Shown here: one piece after another, positions 46,802 through 58,503 of the stretch
Layout: each line of letters starts with the position of its first letter
Position numbering within the stretch: the first letter of the stretch is position 1
Assembly: GCF_917563925.1 (NCBI RefSeq)
Contig: NZ_CAKJTJ010000002.1
Span: 1-64,000, forward strand
Source: Sutcliffiella rhizosphaerae
GTDB taxonomy: Bacteria; Bacillota; Bacilli; Bacillales; Bacillaceae_I
Direction: 5' to 3'
DNA: 64,000 nt
The notes under the pieces: generated by a model
What the model saw: only the letters and a program-made list of their open reading frames with translations
The model's database searches: none
What the model was told of the DNA's origin: nothing
Translations under genes and position numbers: made by a program

Positions 46802-47923
46802 TCATTCTTTCGAGTAGTCTTCATCATAGAAATCTTCCATGTCATCTGCATTGTTTTTAGCTAATGAAAGACTTGGATAGATTCCTAATTCTTCTGCTTC
46901 TGATTCACTCTTGATGTCGATTTTCCATCCAGTTAGCTTGGCGGCAAGTCGTGCATTCTGACCCCTCTTACCTATTGCAAGAGATAGTTGATAATCAGGT
47001 ACGATAACAGTTGTAGCTTTATCTTCCTCATTCACTTGCACTTCCAACACTTTAGATGGGCTAAGGGCATTTGCTACAAATTCTACAGGGTCTTTAGACC
47101 AACGGACAATGTCAATCTTTTCCCCTTTCAATTCGTTTACAATTGCTTGAACCCTTTGACCCTTCGGCCCGACACATGCTCCCACTGGATCAACTTCTGG
47201 ATTGTCACAATGGACTGAAATTTTTGAGCGGTCTCCAGCTTCTCGTGCTACAGACTTAATTTCCACTGTTCCATCATAGATTTCAGGAACTTCAAGTTCA
47301 AATAATCGTTTAAGAAGTCCCGGGTGTGAACGAGACACAAAAATCTGTGGCCCCTTCGTTGTTTTTTCTACTTTTGTAAGGAATACTTTTATTCTATCAT
47401 GAGGCTTGTAATGTTCATTAGGCATTTGCTCATTAATAGGGAGTAATGCCTCAATTTTGCCTAGACTTACATAGATGAATTTAGAGTCAAGACGTTGAAC
47501 AATACCAGTCATAATATCTTCTTCGCGTTCAATATACTCGGAGTAGATTACTCCTCGCTCTGCTTCCCTTACCCGTTGAGTTACCACTTGTTTTGCGGTT
47601 TGTGCAGCTATACGACCGAAATCTTTTGGAGTGACTTCAATCTCTACCACATCATTCTCTTGATAGTTTGGGTTAATTTGGCGTGCTTCTCCGACAGAGA
47701 TTTCTAAACGGGAATCAAATACTTCCTCTACCACATCTTTTCTTGCAAATACGCGCATTGTACCTGTTTCAAGGTTCATGTCCACTCGTACATTTTGTGC
47801 TTGATTAAAGTTTCGTTTGTAAGCAGATATAAGTGCAGCCTCTATCGCTTCAATAATTATATCTTTGCTAATGCCTTTTTCCTTTTCCATCAGGGTTAAA
47901 GCATCAAATAACTCGCTGCTCAT
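46802..47923 (-). CDS. nusA: Transcription termination/antitermination factor NusA
   Basis: This 373-residue RNA polymerase-binding factor stimulates pausing and intrinsic termination. It comprises an N-terminal domain (about 1-125), an S1 domain (about 135-200), and KH1 and KH2 domains (about 230-345, with VGPKGQRVQAIVNELKGEKID and IGKRGQNARLAAKLTG). The C-terminal acidic repeats of proteobacterial NusA are absent, as expected in Bacilli. The start has AAGGGGG upstream. Confidence 0.98.
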   Translation of the reverse strand: MSSELFDALTLMEKEKGISKDIIIEAIEAALISAYKRNFNQAQNVRVDMNLETGTMRVFARKDVVEEVFDSRLEISVGEARQINPNYQENDVVEIEVTPKDFGRIAAQTAKQVVTQRVREAERGVIYSEYIEREEDIMTGIVQRLDSKFIYVSLGKIEALLPINEQMPNEHYKPHDRIKVFLTKVEKTTKGPQIFVSRSHPGLLKRLFELEVPEIYDGTVEIKSVAREAGDRSKISVHCDNPEVDPVGACVGPKGQRVQAIVNELKGEKIDIVRWSKDPVEFVANALSPSKVLEVQVNEEDKATTVIVPDYQLSLAIGKRGQNARLAAKLTGWKIDIKSESEAEELGIYPSLSLAKNNADDMEDFYDEDYSKE

Positions 47924-48004
47924 ACAACCATGTCCCCCTTAATAATTTCCATTACTTCATTTTTTGTTTCCGTTTTAGCTTTACGGATTATCCATATAAA
48001 AAAA

Positions 48005-48475
48005 TTAAAATTTTACTGCCAATCTTGCCTTGGCAACTTTTTGGTAAGGTATCGAGAATTCTTTTTTACGCGTTTTGATCGTTACCTGGATTTTAACCGT
48101 TTCACCATCAAATTCCAGTAAGTTACCTTCAAACGATTTTAATCCATCAATTGGTTCATAGGTTTTTATGTTTACGTATTTCCCAATTGCCTTTTCCACG
48201 TCTTCTTTCTTTTTTAAAGGACGCTCGGCACCGGGAGAGGAAACTTCAAGAAAATAATTATGAGGAATCGGATCGATTTCATCAAGCTTTTCGCTTAATT
48301 TCTCACTCACGTTTCCACACTCTTCAATATCTATGCCGCCTTCTTTATCCACGTAAACACGGAGGAACCAAGAGGAACCCTCTTTTACATACTCAATATC
48401 CACAAGTTCTACATTCAATTGTTCTACGATTGGAAGTGCTAATTCTTCCACCGTTTCTGTTACTGTTTTGCTCAT
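48005..48475 (-). CDS. rimP: Ribosome maturation factor RimP
   Basis: This 156-residue protein helps 30S assembly. It has the N-terminal domain with [19 protein letters not shown] and [11 protein letters not shown], followed by a C-terminal SH3-like domain. Size and sequence match B. subtilis RimP (156). AAGGAGG precedes two adjacent ATGs; I use the second (48475). It is first in the nusA operon. Confidence 0.96.
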   Translation of the reverse strand: MSKTVTETVEELALPIVEQLNVELVDIEYVKEGSSWFLRVYVDKEGGIDIEECGNVSEKLSEKLDEIDPIPHNYFLEVSSPGAERPLKKKEDVEKAIGKYVNIKTYEPIDGLKSFEGNLLEFDGETVKIQVTIKTRKKEFSIPYQKVAKARLAVKF

Positions 48476-48520
48476 CATTTTCCTCCTTCGCAAAAGCGAG
48501 ACGATGTGTTTAAAATCTGA

Positions 48521-48548
48521 ACAAAAGACCCTGCTATAAAAAGCAGGG
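48521..48548 (-). terminator. Hairpin, second possible terminator after polC
   Basis: CCCTGCT/AGCAGGG stem followed by TCTTTTGTTC on the minus strand. It lies about 190 nt after polC and 50 nt before the rimP start, so it could also act as a leader element of rimP-nusA. Confidence 0.6.
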
Positions 48549-48626
48549 CATCATAAACAAGCAAGCTTATGTACAAGTGATGCGCATTCCAACCAGATCG
48601 GTTAAGAATAATGGGGACACAATACG

Positions 48627-48650
48627 AAAGAGTGGGTTTCCCCACTCTTA
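48627..48650 (-). terminator. Hairpin after polC
   Basis: AAGAGTGGG/CCCACTCTT 9-bp stem with a GAAA-like loop followed by only a short T run, about 90 nt after polC. Confidence 0.55.
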
Positions 48651-48739
48651 GTTAATTACCTGTATATAGCATTCCCAATGTTAATATATCATATCCCGAG
48701 TCTATATGCAAATGTTTCTAGGATAAGTCACTTTTTCAA

Positions 48740-51700
48740 TTAGAACAGTGATAACTGATTTTGATCAGGAAGACCAGACAAACAACCATGATTATCTAAA
48801 TATTCTAGAATGGTTTTTGAAATTCTACCTCTTTGCTGAAGGTCTTCTTTTGAAAGAAATTCTCCTTCTTTCCTAGCATTCACAATATTAATAGCTGCGT
48901 TCGTTCCAAGGCCAGGTATAGAATTGAACGGAGGAATCAGTGTCTCGCCCTCAATAAAAAAATCAGTTGCACTTGATTTATACAAATCTACTTTTTGGAA
49001 AGAGAAACCACGTTCAGTCATCTCTAATGAAAGCTCCAAAACAGTGAGAAGTGATTTTTCTTTCGGTGCTGCATCAAGACCCTTAGCATTGATTTCTTCA
49101 ACTTTTTGTCTGATTGCAGCTGAACCTTTCACCATATTATCAATATCGAAGTCATCTGCTCGAACAGTAAAATATGCCGCATAATACATAAGCGGAAAAT
49201 GAACCTTGAAGTAGGCAATACGCACAGCCATTAATACATAAGCGGCAGCATGCGCCTTAGGGAACATGTATTTTATTTTCAGACAGGAATCAACGTACCA
49301 TCCTGGTACATCATTCTTGATCATTTCTTCCTTAAATTCTTCCGTCAGACCTTTTCCTTTTCGGACAGATTCCATGATCTTGAAGGCCATGGATGGTTCA
49401 AGACCTTTATAGATAAGATATACCATTATGTCATCACGACATCCAATAACTTCACTTAACGTACACGTATTGTTGTGAATAAGTTCTTGTGCATTCCCTA
49501 ACCAAACATCCGTACCATGAGAAAGTCCAGAGATTTGTACAAGCTCTGAAAAAGTAGATGGCTTTGTATCTTCTAACATCTGACGTACAAATCGTGTTCC
49601 AAATTCCGGAATCCCTAACGTACCCGTTTTACACATAATCTGTTCTTCTGTTACACCTAGAGATTCAGTACCACTAAATATTTTCATGACATAAGGGTCG
49701 TCTGTAGGTATGGTTTTAGGATCGATTCCACTAAGATCTTGAAGCATTCTAATAACGGTAGGGTCATCGTGTCCAAGTATATCCAATTTTAATAAATTAT
49801 CATGGATAGAATGGAAATCAAAATGGGTCGTCTTCCATTCTGAATTTTGATCATCTGCTGGATATTGTATCGGTGAAAAATCAAAGATATCCATATAGTC
49901 CGGAACAACAATAATTCCACCAGGATGCTGACCGGTTGTACGCTTTACACCTGTACAACCTGAAGAAAGTCGATCAATTTCCGCTCCACGTAAAATTAGA
50001 TTACGGTCATTTGCATATCCTTTTACATATCCATAAGCAGTTTTATCTGCAACTGTACCGATTGTTCCTGCCCGAAAAACATAATCCTCACCGAAAAGAA
50101 CTTTCGTATAGTTGTGAGCTTTTGGCTGATACTCTCCTGAGAAGTTAAGGTCTATATCTGGCACCTTATCCCCTTTAAATCCTAGGAATGTTTCAAATGG
50201 AATATCATGGCCATCTTTTGTATAAGCCTCTCCACAGTTTGGACAGTCTTTATTTGGAAGGTCAAACCCTGATCCAACAGATCCATCATCAAAAAATTCC
50301 GATTGCTTACAAGATGGGCATACATAGTGTGGTGGCAATGGATTAACCTCGGTAATTTCTGTCATAGTTGCAACAAAAGAAGAACCGACAGATCCACGAG
50401 AGCCTACTAGATAACCGTCATCAAGAGATTTTTTTACAAGTTTGTGAGAAATTAAATAAATGACGGCAAACCCATGTCCAATAATACTTTTTAATTCTTT
50501 TTCAATCCTTTTTTCTACAATCTCAGGTAATTCATCGCCATAAATGCGACGTGCCATCGAATAGCTCATATCCCTGATTTCATCATCTGCACCTTCTATT
50601 TTTGGGGTATAGAGGTCATCTTTTATTGGCTTAATATCATCAATCATTCCGGCAATTTTCTGTGTATTCTTCACAACTATTTCTTTTGCTTTCTCTTCAC
50701 CAAGGAAAGAGAATGCTGCCAACATGTCATCCGTTGTTTTGAAGTGAACGTCAGGCAATTTGTGTCGATTAAGAGGATTTGCCCCAGATTGAGAACGCAC
50801 AAGAATTTCACGATGGATTTTATCCTGTTCTTTTAGATAATGTACATTTCCAGTTGCAACAACTGGTTTTTCCATTTTCTCTCCAAGTTTTACGATGTTG
50901 GTGATGATTTCTTTTAATGCTTTGTCATCCCTAACTAATTCCAGTTCAATGAGATGGGCGTAATTGCTTGGAGGTTGTACTTCAATATAATCATAGAATT
51001 CAGCAATACTTTCCACCTCATCAGGTGCCTTTTGCATCATCCCTTCAAAAACCTCACCCTTATCACATGCTGTTCCGACAATTAGACCTTCACGATGTTT
51101 TTGAAGCTGAGATCTTGGAATTCTAGGCACTCGGAAGAAATAATTCATATGTGAGATGGAAACAATCTTGAATAAGTTTTTCAAACCAGTTTCATTAACT
51201 GCCATTAAGGTAACATGTGATGGTCTTGCTCGTTTGTATGCATCGGTTTTTCCGGAATGCTCATTAAATTCATCATGATAGATAATGCCTTTTGCATGAG
51301 AGTCTTTCAACATTTTTACTAATAAATAGCCTGTTGCCTCTGCATCATAAATGGCACGGTGATGCTGAGTCAATTCAATATCAAACTTCTTACAAAGGGT
51401 ATTAAGACGGTGGTTTTTCAAATCTGGAAAAAGCAATCTTCCAAGTTCCAACGTATCTATTACTGGATTCTTTGCTTTCCCTATGCCTATCCTTTGGAAC
51501 CCGATATTCAGAAATCCCATATCAAAACTTGCGTTATGGGCAACCAAAATATCATCCTGCATCCATTTTGCAAAATCTTTCAGAACATCTTCCACTTCTG
51601 GCGCATCTTTTACCATGTCATCGGTAATACCTGTGAGATTGATAGTAGTAGCTGAAAGACGATGGTGTGGATTTGCAAAAGACTCAAATCGGTCAATGAT

Positions 51701-53059
51701 TTCTCCACCTTTTATTTTTACAGCAGCAAGTTCAATGATGGTATCATACATAGCTGATAAACCAGTTGTTTCTACGTCAAACACAACATAGGTGTCTTCG
51801 GCAAGTTCTCGATGTGCAGGATTATAAGCAATCGGGACTCCATCATCTACTAAGTTTGCCTCTAGTCCATACAATATTTTTATTCCATTTTTTTTACCCG
51901 CTGCATATGCTTCTGGATAACCTTGTGCCACAGCATGGTCTGTAATAGCTATCGCCTCATGTCCCCATTTTTTCGCCTGACTTACAAGGGACGAAATAGA
52001 ACTTACAGCATCCATCGTACTCATAGGAGAATGCAAGTGAAGTTCAACCCTTTTCTCTCCTACAGGTGCAGTATCAATTATTTCTTTTCCCTTAAATTCA
52101 TTAATGTCATTTGCCATCATGACTAAGTCTCTGACAAAAGTATCATTTTGCACGCTTCCTCTTACTTTCAGCCACATTCCTTTTTTAATAGCTTGTAAAA
52201 GAGGAACATCTTCCTTATCTCGAGAAAACATTTTTACCATTATTGAATTTGTATAGTCCGTAATTTTGAACGTAAGCAAAGTCCTTCCACTTCTAAGTTC
52301 CTTTGTTTCCGCATCAAAAACGTATCCTTGAACAGCTACTCGTCGTTCTTCTTCCACAATTTCAGCGAGTGTTTTGATTTCCATATCATCTTTGATTGAA
52401 TACCCAATCATTACTGGGCCGCTTACTGTATTGTCCTCTTTTGCGGAATCTTTCTTCTGCATTTCAGTGACAGCTGCAAGAGCTTTCTGTTTATCTTCAA
52501 GCTGTTTTTGCTCAACAAAATGTTGATACTCCTCGTCAGATTGGGAGAGACTTATTTCCAATTGAAATGCAGGAAATCCGAATCCTTCATAAGTTGTACA
52601 AATCGTGGAGGTAAGTTTCTTTTTTACTGCGATCGCTTCAGCATCGTTTCTTGCAGTTAAGACCAGTTTGTTCCCTTGTATACTAGGGGTCTGGCCTTGA
52701 AGCAGCATGATTAATGGTGGTGAGCATCCATCAAGCTCTTTTAAGCATAATGGCCAATATTCTTTAATAGAAGTTTCGTCAAAGGAACGATTTTGTACAG
52801 ATAGATTAAAGGAAACATTAGCAATATGTGAGAAAGCTGAGTTTAGTTTTTCATAAAATAATTGATAGACATGGGAAGGCAGAATTTTATGCAGAATAAA
52901 GTGAAAATGCCATCTTTTTGTTACTTTTTCAACAGTTAACTTATCAATGGCTCCTTCTGCAAAGTAAGGAAACAACTCGTCACTTGTCATATCAATCTGC
53001 TGAAGAAGAAGGCGAAATCTATCTTTTTTCTCTTGTGAGATTTGATCTAGCTCTAGCAA
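48740..53059 (-). CDS. polC: DNA polymerase III alpha subunit, PolC type
   Basis: This 1439-residue replicative polymerase of Firmicutes carries its own proofreading exonuclease. In order there are an N-terminal domain and an OB fold (TNSIMVKMF, about 270). A split PHP domain starts at [12 protein letters not shown] (about 340), and the inserted DEDD exonuclease at FDVETTGLS (about 425). A zinc finger ([10 protein letters not shown], then CPNCGEAYT) and the catalytic PDIDLNFSG follow (about 965-975). Length is 1437 in B. subtilis. The start is TTG with AAAGGAGA upstream. The clamp-binding motif QNQLSLF is at the C-terminus. Confidence 0.98.
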   Translation of the reverse strand: MLELDQISQEKKDRFRLLLQQIDMTSDELFPYFAEGAIDKLTVEKVTKRWHFHFILHKILPSHVYQLFYEKLNSAFSHIANVSFNLSVQNRSFDETSIKEYWPLCLKELDGCSPPLIMLLQGQTPSIQGNKLVLTARNDAEAIAVKKKLTSTICTTYEGFGFPAFQLEISLSQSDEEYQHFVEQKQLEDKQKALAAVTEMQKKDSAKEDNTVSGPVMIGYSIKDDMEIKTLAEIVEEERRVAVQGYVFDAETKELRSGRTLLTFKITDYTNSIMVKMFSRDKEDVPLLQAIKKGMWLKVRGSVQNDTFVRDLVMMANDINEFKGKEIIDTAPVGEKRVELHLHSPMSTMDAVSSISSLVSQAKKWGHEAIAITDHAVAQGYPEAYAAGKKNGIKILYGLEANLVDDGVPIAYNPAHRELAEDTYVVFDVETTGLSAMYDTIIELAAVKIKGGEIIDRFESFANPHHRLSATTINLTGITDDMVKDAPEVEDVLKDFAKWMQDDILVAHNASFDMGFLNIGFQRIGIGKAKNPVIDTLELGRLLFPDLKNHRLNTLCKKFDIELTQHHRAIYDAEATGYLLVKMLKDSHAKGIIYHDEFNEHSGKTDAYKRARPSHVTLMAVNETGLKNLFKIVSISHMNYFFRVPRIPRSQLQKHREGLIVGTACDKGEVFEGMMQKAPDEVESIAEFYDYIEVQPPSNYAHLIELELVRDDKALKEIITNIVKLGEKMEKPVVATGNVHYLKEQDKIHREILVRSQSGANPLNRHKLPDVHFKTTDDMLAAFSFLGEEKAKEIVVKNTQKIAGMIDDIKPIKDDLYTPKIEGADDEIRDMSYSMARRIYGDELPEIVEKRIEKELKSIIGHGFAVIYLISHKLVKKSLDDGYLVGSRGSVGSSFVATMTEITEVNPLPPHYVCPSCKQSEFFDDGSVGSGFDLPNKDCPNCGEAYTKDGHDIPFETFLGFKGDKVPDIDLNFSGEYQPKAHNYTKVLFGEDYVFRAGTIGTVADKTAYGYVKGYANDRNLILRGAEIDRLSSGCTGVKRTTGQHPGGIIVVPDYMDIFDFSPIQYPADDQNSEWKTTHFDFHSIHDNLLKLDILGHDDPTVIRMLQDLSGIDPKTIPTDDPYVMKIFSGTESLGVTEEQIMCKTGTLGIPEFGTRFVRQMLEDTKPSTFSELVQISGLSHGTDVWLGNAQELIHNNTCTLSEVIGCRDDIMVYLIYKGLEPSMAFKIMESVRKGKGLTEEFKEEMIKNDVPGWYVDSCLKIKYMFPKAHAAAYVLMAVRIAYFKVHFPLMYYAAYFTVRADDFDIDNMVKGSAAIRQKVEEINAKGLDAAPKEKSLLTVLELSLEMTERGFSFQKVDLYKSSATDFFIEGETLIPPFNSIPGLGTNAAINIVNARKEGEFLSKEDLQQRGRISKTILEYLDNHGCLSGLPDQNQLSLF

Positions 53060-53122
53060 TGGTAGGTCTCCTTTCCCCTAATTTATATGTAATGAAGACT
53101 CAATAATAGGTTTCGACAAGAT

Positions 53123-53152
53123 GGAAGGTACCTCAAAACCGAGGTACCTTCC
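53123..53152 (-). terminator. Perfect hairpin between proS and polC
   Basis: A 12-bp perfect stem (GGAAGGTACCTC/GAGGTACCTTCC) with a six-base loop. On the minus strand it is not followed by a T run, so its strength as a terminator is doubtful. Confidence 0.55.
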
Positions 53153-53174
53153 AATTACTTTCTTTTCTATTGTA

Positions 53175-54869
53175 CTATTTTTTTTGCAGAGTTTGAATTA
53201 ATTCTTCTACAGAGATTTCTTCCAACTCTCCGCTATCTCGCCATTTCACTTCTACAATTCCCTCATCAGCTCTCTTGCCTACTGTTACTCTAACTGGCAA
53301 TCCGATTAGGTCTGCGTCTGCAAACTTTACTCCTGGTCTCTCTTGACGGTCATCAAATAAAACATCCAATCTAGCATTTTTGAGGTTGTTGTATATTTTT
53401 TCTGCAAGTGCTGCTTGGGCATCATTTTTAATATTGACTGGAATCACATGCACATCATAAGGAGTTATCGCATTTGGCCACACAATACCATTCTCATCAT
53501 GATACTGTTCAACGACAGCTGCTAATACTCTAGAGACCCCAATTCCATAACAGCCCATAATCATCGGCTTTGCTCTTCCATTCTCATCAAGGAATGTCGC
53601 ACCCATCGCCTCGCTATACCGAGTTCCAAGCTTAAAGATATGTCCTACTTCTATTCCCTTAGCAAATTTAATAATACCTTTTCCATCTGGAGAAAGATCT
53701 CCTTCTTCAATAAAGCGAAGATCTGCGTATTGTGCAACTTCAAAATCTCGGGAAGGACTTACGTTTTGATAATGATGTCCTTCTTCATTAGCTCCGCATA
53801 CCGCATTTACCATAAATTCTACCGCACTATCAGCAACTACTTCCACCTTATCATATAGTGCTATTGGCCCGATAGAACCAATACTACAGCCTATCACTTT
53901 CTGCACTTCCTCAGGTGTTGCAATTTCTACTACAGATGCCTGATAGAGATTTTTAATTTTTATATCATTAATTTCATGATCGCCTCTTATAAGAACTAAA
54001 ATATACTTTTCATCCACTTTAAAAACAATAGATTTAATTATGTCGGTCTTTTCTTTGTTCAGAAAATCCGCTACCTCACCTATTGTTTTTTGATTTGGAG
54101 TCTCTACTTTTTCCAACTCTAGAGCTTTCTCGGCTTTTTTCTCATAAGCTACAAGACACGGTGCCATTTCAACATTTGCCGCATAAGTTGATTCAGTCGA
54201 ATAAGCGATTGTATCTTCTCCAATTTCGGATAGGACCATAAATTCGTGTGTATCTTTTCCACCCATTGCACCTGAGTCTGCAATAACTGCACGAAAATTC
54301 AGGCCAAGACGTGTGAATATATTGGAATATGCAGTAAACATTTTGTTATATGTTTCATCAAGGCTTTCTTGGTTAGCATGGAAGGAATACGCATCTTTCA
54401 TTAAGAACTCTCTTCCTCTTAATAATCCAAAACGTGGACGCAACTCATCACGGAACTTCGTTTGAATCTGATATAAAGACAAAGGGAGCTTCTTGTAGGA
54501 TTTGACTTCATCCCTTACAAGTGTCGTAATAACCTCTTCGTGTGTGGCACCTAATGCAAATTCTCTGTCATGACGATCTTTCAGTCGCATTAATTCAGGT
54601 CCATAAGAATACCATCTTCCGGATTCTTTCCAGAGCTCAGCTGCTTGCATAGCTGGCATAAGCAATTCGACAGCCCCTGCATTATCCATTTCCTCTCTAA
54701 CAATTTCCTCCACTTTCTTAAGCACTTTCTTTCCAAGAGGAAGAAAACTATAGATTCCACTTGTATTTTGACGGATATATCCTGCTCTTAACAGAAGTTG
54801 GTGGCTTTTCACTTCTGTATCTGAAGGAGTTTCTCTTAATGTTGGAATTAGTGTCATGCTTTGTTTCAT
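53175..54869 (-). CDS. proS: Prolyl-tRNA synthetase
   Basis: This 564-residue class II synthetase attaches proline to tRNAPro. Motif 2 region ([24 protein letters not shown]) and motif 3 (GIGVSR) are visible. An insertion (about 225-405) is the trans-editing-type YbaK-like domain of bacterial ProRS, and the anticodon-binding domain is C-terminal. I use the ATG at 54869, which has AAGAGGTG 6 nt upstream; an earlier GTG lies inside that site. The start gives [13 protein letters not shown]. No T-box leader is seen; upstream lies the repeat element. Confidence 0.96.
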   Translation of the reverse strand: MKQSMTLIPTLRETPSDTEVKSHQLLLRAGYIRQNTSGIYSFLPLGKKVLKKVEEIVREEMDNAGAVELLMPAMQAAELWKESGRWYSYGPELMRLKDRHDREFALGATHEEVITTLVRDEVKSYKKLPLSLYQIQTKFRDELRPRFGLLRGREFLMKDAYSFHANQESLDETYNKMFTAYSNIFTRLGLNFRAVIADSGAMGGKDTHEFMVLSEIGEDTIAYSTESTYAANVEMAPCLVAYEKKAEKALELEKVETPNQKTIGEVADFLNKEKTDIIKSIVFKVDEKYILVLIRGDHEINDIKIKNLYQASVVEIATPEEVQKVIGCSIGSIGPIALYDKVEVVADSAVEFMVNAVCGANEEGHHYQNVSPSRDFEVAQYADLRFIEEGDLSPDGKGIIKFAKGIEVGHIFKLGTRYSEAMGATFLDENGRAKPMIMGCYGIGVSRVLAAVVEQYHDENGIVWPNAITPYDVHVIPVNIKNDAQAALAEKIYNNLKNARLDVLFDDRQERPGVKFADADLIGLPVRVTVGKRADEGIVEVKWRDSGELEEISVEELIQTLQKK

Positions 54870-54943
54870 TTCATACACCTCTTAATAAATATGTAATAAT
54901 ATCTTGTAGCTTTCTAATAAAAAGAATGCCATAAATGAAGAGA

Positions 54944-54970
54944 ACTTGCACCACATAAACGGTGCAAGTC
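54944..54970. repeat. Left flanking terminator-hairpin repeat of element copy 2
   Basis: Hairpin CTTGCACC/GGTGCAAG in a sequence repeated at 55183-55208 with three differences. On the minus strand this copy is followed by TTCTCTTCATTTAT, so it retains the T-rich part. Confidence 0.75.
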
Positions 54971-55182
54971 AGACTGTTGACAAACACAATTTTTCAAGAT
55001 TTGCATAGAACGGTATATCTTCGTTGTAGACGCTTTTCTTTCCGCGGGTGGTCCGGGGGAACCTCCTCGGGCTGACCCTGTGGGATTTCCCTTGTCCCAT
55101 ACTCCAGCTGGAGTCTTCGCGTCTTCCACTTCGATATAGTAATAGCAATCTTCTAAAGAAAAATAACTTTGTCTAGACACTG
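54971..55182. mobile_element. Miniature structured repeat element, copy 2
   Basis: About 212 bp, alignable along its length with 2993-3210. It has the same left end AGACTGTTGACAAAC, the same right end style (TTTGTCTAGACACT) and the same GC-rich core order (CTTTCCGCGGGTGG, GGGGGAACCTCCTCGGG, GGAGTCT). The inner inverted repeat is kept with different bases: TATATC/GATATA replaces TTGATC/GATCAA of copy 1, which suggests selection on pairing. No coding capacity is visible. Confidence 0.7.
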
Positions 55183-55208
55183 ACCTGCACCAATAAATGG
55201 TGCAAGTC
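55183..55208. repeat. Right flanking terminator-hairpin repeat of element copy 2
   Basis: CCTGCACC/GGTGCAAG hairpin, the first met by transcripts from rseP on the minus strand. It runs directly into the repeat element without a T tract. Confidence 0.75.
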
Positions 55209-55228
55209 AGTGCGAATTCTATTTTATT

Positions 55229-56488
55229 TTACAGGAAAAACTTTTGAATGTCATTCCAAGTTACGACGAGCATTAACAACATTAATAATGCAAAACCGAT
55301 AAAATGAACAAGTCCTTCTTTATGTCGATCTACAGGTTTCCCTCTAATTGCCTCTGCTGCGAAGAACATCAGCCTTCCACCATCAAGAGCAGGAATTGGT
55401 AACAGGTTAATAATTCCTAAGTTTATACTAAGAACAGCAGCCCATCTCATTAATAAGAATATACCAGATTCTGCAACTACTTCTGTTGATTTATATATAC
55501 CAACTGGACCTGAGAGCATATCAATTGAAAATTGTCCGGTAATCATCTTACCCAACGCCTTAATGATTTCACCAGTTATAAAATACGTTTCATTTGCAGC
55601 TTTCGGTATGGTATTCCAGAAGGATTTTTCCATCGGCTGATAAACACCGATGATCCCTCTAGTCTCACCTTCAAAAGTATCTGATTTAGGAGTGATTGGA
55701 ATGGTTAGAATTTCCCCATTCCTTTCAATACTAAAATTCAGCTCTTCATTTGGGCTCTGTTGAATGATTCCTACTACTTCTTCCCAAGAAGAAACATTTG
55801 TTTCATCAATCGCAAGGACTTTGTCGCCTTCCTGTAATCCTGCAGCTTGTGCAGCGCCATCAGAAGTTAATTCTCCAATTAAAGCATCATTAACTGGGTA
55901 GCCTTGTACGATTCCTAGAAAAGCAAAGATTAAAAAGGCAAGAATGAAATTCATCATAGGACCAGCAAAAATGGCCATTGTCCGTTGCCATAAAGTTTTA
56001 GACCCGAACTGTCTGTTATAAGGCGCGTTTTGTATTTCTTGTCCATCCATTACAAAATACGCTTCCTCACTTACTTTATATTCCTTCAGAGTTTCTTCTT
56101 CATTCAATTCATACCCTTTAATAACAAGCGCCTTCTCCAGATCAGCATGCTCTACTTCCAGCATTTTTGCATCAGGATACTTATCTTTGTTGTTTACAAT
56201 TACTTTGTTAACTTCCCCTGCTTCATTAAACAACAAGCCAATATGGTAGCCGGGCTTTAATTCTATGGTTTCAGGGTCTTCCCCGGCCATGCGAACAAAT
56301 CCACCGATAGGCAAAAGCCTTATAGTATAGACGGTTTCATTTTTCTTAAAAGTAAATACTTTTGGACCAAAACCTATTGCAAATTCTCTACACAAAATAC
56401 CTGCTCTTTTAGCAAATACTAAGTGCCCTAGTTCATGAACAAATACAAGTACTCCAAATATAATGATAAACGCGATTACTGTATTCAC
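55229..56488 (-). CDS. rseP: Site-2 zinc metalloprotease RseP/RasP
   Basis: This 419-residue membrane-embedded protease carries out regulated intramembrane proteolysis of anti-sigma factors. The HELGH zinc motif is in the first helix (18-22). One PDZ domain lies about 205-280. The third zinc ligand is in the LDGG motif (PALDGGRLMFF, about 365). About four transmembrane segments are visible. The start is GTG with GAGGTGA upstream. It follows dxr by 13 nt, as in B. subtilis. Confidence 0.96.
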   Translation of the reverse strand: MNTVIAFIIIFGVLVFVHELGHLVFAKRAGILCREFAIGFGPKVFTFKKNETVYTIRLLPIGGFVRMAGEDPETIELKPGYHIGLLFNEAGEVNKVIVNNKDKYPDAKMLEVEHADLEKALVIKGYELNEEETLKEYKVSEEAYFVMDGQEIQNAPYNRQFGSKTLWQRTMAIFAGPMMNFILAFLIFAFLGIVQGYPVNDALIGELTSDGAAQAAGLQEGDKVLAIDETNVSSWEEVVGIIQQSPNEELNFSIERNGEILTIPITPKSDTFEGETRGIIGVYQPMEKSFWNTIPKAANETYFITGEIIKALGKMITGQFSIDMLSGPVGIYKSTEVVAESGIFLLMRWAAVLSINLGIINLLPIPALDGGRLMFFAAEAIRGKPVDRHKEGLVHFIGFALLMLLMLVVTWNDIQKFFL

Positions 56489-56501
56489 CAGATCTTCACC
56501 T

Positions 56502-57653
56502 CTAATCTAATAGTGAACGAACAAATTGCCTCGTTTCCTTGTCCACTTCTTTAATTGTGTACAAGTCAGGATTGATCTGCAGGCTATGCCTAGCCATTGC
56601 AGATTCAATTAGCTGTTCAATCGTCAGGAAATCGATTTTTCCTGTAAGAAATGCCTCAACAGCGACTTCATTGGAAGCATTCAAAACAGTTGGCATCGTC
56701 CCACCTGCTTTTCCTGCATCAAAGGCGTATTGCAAGCAAAGAAATCGATTAAAATCCATCTTTTCAAAATGCAGTTTGCCAATTTCCGTAAAGTTTAGCC
56801 TTTTACCCGTTGGGTGTGGCAACCTATCCGGGAAAGTTAAAGCATATTGAATAGGTACTCTCATATCCGGAGTTCCTAATTGGGCAATAACACTAGTATC
56901 ATGGAACTCTATCATAGAATGAATAACGCTTTCCCTATGCAAAACTACTTGAATATTTTCATAAGAGGTATTAAATAACCAATGGGCTTCTATAACTTCG
57001 AGCCCTTTATTCATCATAGTCGCAGAATCAATCGTAATTTTTGCCCCCATCGACCAATTTGGGTGATTGAGCGCTTCATTCCTTGTAACTCCCTTCAAGT
57101 CTTCCCTTGACTTATCTCTAAAACTTCCCCCAGAGGCAGTAAGAATGATTGATTGGACATTTTTTTCTTTTTCGCCTTGTAAACATTGAAAGATGGCAGA
57201 ATGCTCGCTGTCCACTGGCAAAATAGTTGCATTATACTTTTTAGCAGCTTCCATGACGATATGTCCCGCTGTTACAAGTGTTTCCTTATTTGCCAATGCA
57301 ATGACTCTTCCAAGCTCAATTGCATGAAGTGTTGGTTCAAGGCCAACGCTTCCCATTACTGCATTTACAAGAACATCCGCTTCTTGAGCAACAGCTACCT
57401 CAATCAAACCTTCTTCACCGTAAACAAACCGAATATTTTTTGCAGCATATTGAAATTTTAATGTCTCATAATCATTTCTGGATTGAACGGAAATAATCTT
57501 TGGGGTGAATTCGTTCAATAATTCATGAACAATTTCAATGTTTTTACCTACACTGAATGCAACTAATTGAAAATGTTCTGGATGCTGTCTAATCACATCA
57601 ATCGTTTGTATACCAATTGATCCTGATGCACCAAGTAAACTAATATTTCTCAC
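56502..57653 (-). CDS. dxr: 1-deoxy-D-xylulose-5-phosphate reductoisomerase
   Basis: This 383-residue enzyme converts DXP to MEP, the first committed step of the MEP isoprenoid pathway. The NADPH motif GASGSIG is near the N-terminus. Metal and substrate residues lie in [18 protein letters not shown] and [12 protein letters not shown] use the GTG at 57653, with GAGGTGA six nt upstream, giving [12 protein letters not shown]. Uptake of its product leads on to UppS. It is expressed with cdsA and rseP. Confidence 0.96.
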   Translation of the reverse strand: MRNISLLGASGSIGIQTIDVIRQHPEHFQLVAFSVGKNIEIVHELLNEFTPKIISVQSRNDYETLKFQYAAKNIRFVYGEEGLIEVAVAQEADVLVNAVMGSVGLEPTLHAIELGRVIALANKETLVTAGHIVMEAAKKYNATILPVDSEHSAIFQCLQGEKEKNVQSIILTASGGSFRDKSREDLKGVTRNEALNHPNWSMGAKITIDSATMMNKGLEVIEAHWLFNTSYENIQVVLHRESVIHSMIEFHDTSVIAQLGTPDMRVPIQYALTFPDRLPHPTGKRLNFTEIGKLHFEKMDFNRFLCLQYAFDAGKAGGTMPTVLNASNEVAVEAFLTGKIDFLTIEQLIESAMARHSLQINPDLYTIKEVDKETRQFVRSLLD

Positions 57654-57696
57654 CAACACTCACCTCTCCAACACAAAACCTTCTTCTACCAACTTC

Positions 57697-58485
57697 TTAG
57701 AAAAGAAAGATATGTATAAAGTGTAATAATGGCAGTACAAAAAGAAGGCTATCAAATCGATCCAGGATTCCACCATGACCTGGTAAAATACTCCCTGAAT
57801 CTTTTATTTTGTAATGTCTCTTTAAAGCTGACTCTACTAAATCACCTATTTGACCAAAAATAGATAATAAAGCAGCTATGATAATTGTAATCAGCAGATT
57901 ATGCTCAAAGCTTACAATAAAATGAAAAACTAATGCCACCGCTATGGCACTTACAATACCACCGATAAATCCTTCAACTGTTTTATTTGGACTTATATCT
58001 GGCCACAATTTCTTTTTCCCAATCGCTTTACCGATAAAATAGGCCCCTGAATCAGTTGTCCATATAACAAATAATGCAAAAAATACCCATGCCAAAGCCA
58101 GTTCTCTAATTTCAATAAAATAATAAAAACCTAATCCAACATATATGGTTGAAATTAATAAGAATCCAACATCATCAAAATTAAATTTGTTTCTGGAAAG
58201 TACTGTATATGACAATAACAATAGAACAATTAGTAGTAGAAATTCCATTTTCGAAAGTGGCAAAGCCTCTCCGAAATACTGTACTGGAATCATCAGATAC
58301 CACATGGATACTAAAGACAATATTCCTGGAACACTTACAATGGCAAGTTGCTTCATTCTTAATGCTTCAAAAAGTCCTACTGTTGCTATCAAATAAATAA
58401 TAATGACAAATGGCATATTACCATATATAACAATTGGTAAAAAAACTGCCGCTGCTATTGCCGCTGTTATGATTCTTTGTTTCAT
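57697..58485 (-). CDS. cdsA: Phosphatidate cytidylyltransferase
   Basis: This 262-residue polytopic membrane enzyme makes CDP-diacylglycerol from phosphatidate and CTP. The family signature is present at the C-terminal part (SALKRHYKIKDSGSILPGHGG, DRFDS). Seven or so hydrophobic segments are visible. It lies between uppS (18 nt upstream) and dxr. Its product is the substrate of PgsA, encoded at 16159-16737. Confidence 0.96.
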   Translation of the reverse strand: MKQRIITAAIAAAVFLPIVIYGNMPFVIIIYLIATVGLFEALRMKQLAIVSVPGILSLVSMWYLMIPVQYFGEALPLSKMEFLLLIVLLLLSYTVLSRNKFNFDDVGFLLISTIYVGLGFYYFIEIRELALAWVFFALFVIWTTDSGAYFIGKAIGKKKLWPDISPNKTVEGFIGGIVSAIAVALVFHFIVSFEHNLLITIIIAALLSIFGQIGDLVESALKRHYKIKDSGSILPGHGGILDRFDSLLFVLPLLHFIHIFLF

Positions 58486-58503
58486 TGTATGTCCAACACC
58501 TTC

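Noticed and set aside
53153-53174. T-box or other riboswitch for proS
   Set aside because: Looked for a leader before proS (54870 upward) and found only the repeat element and hairpins; no T-box sequence was visible.
54914-55180. 88-residue reading frame in copy 2 of the repeat
   Set aside because: Same reason: it reads through the non-coding repeat, and the peptide has a composition dictated by the repeat core.
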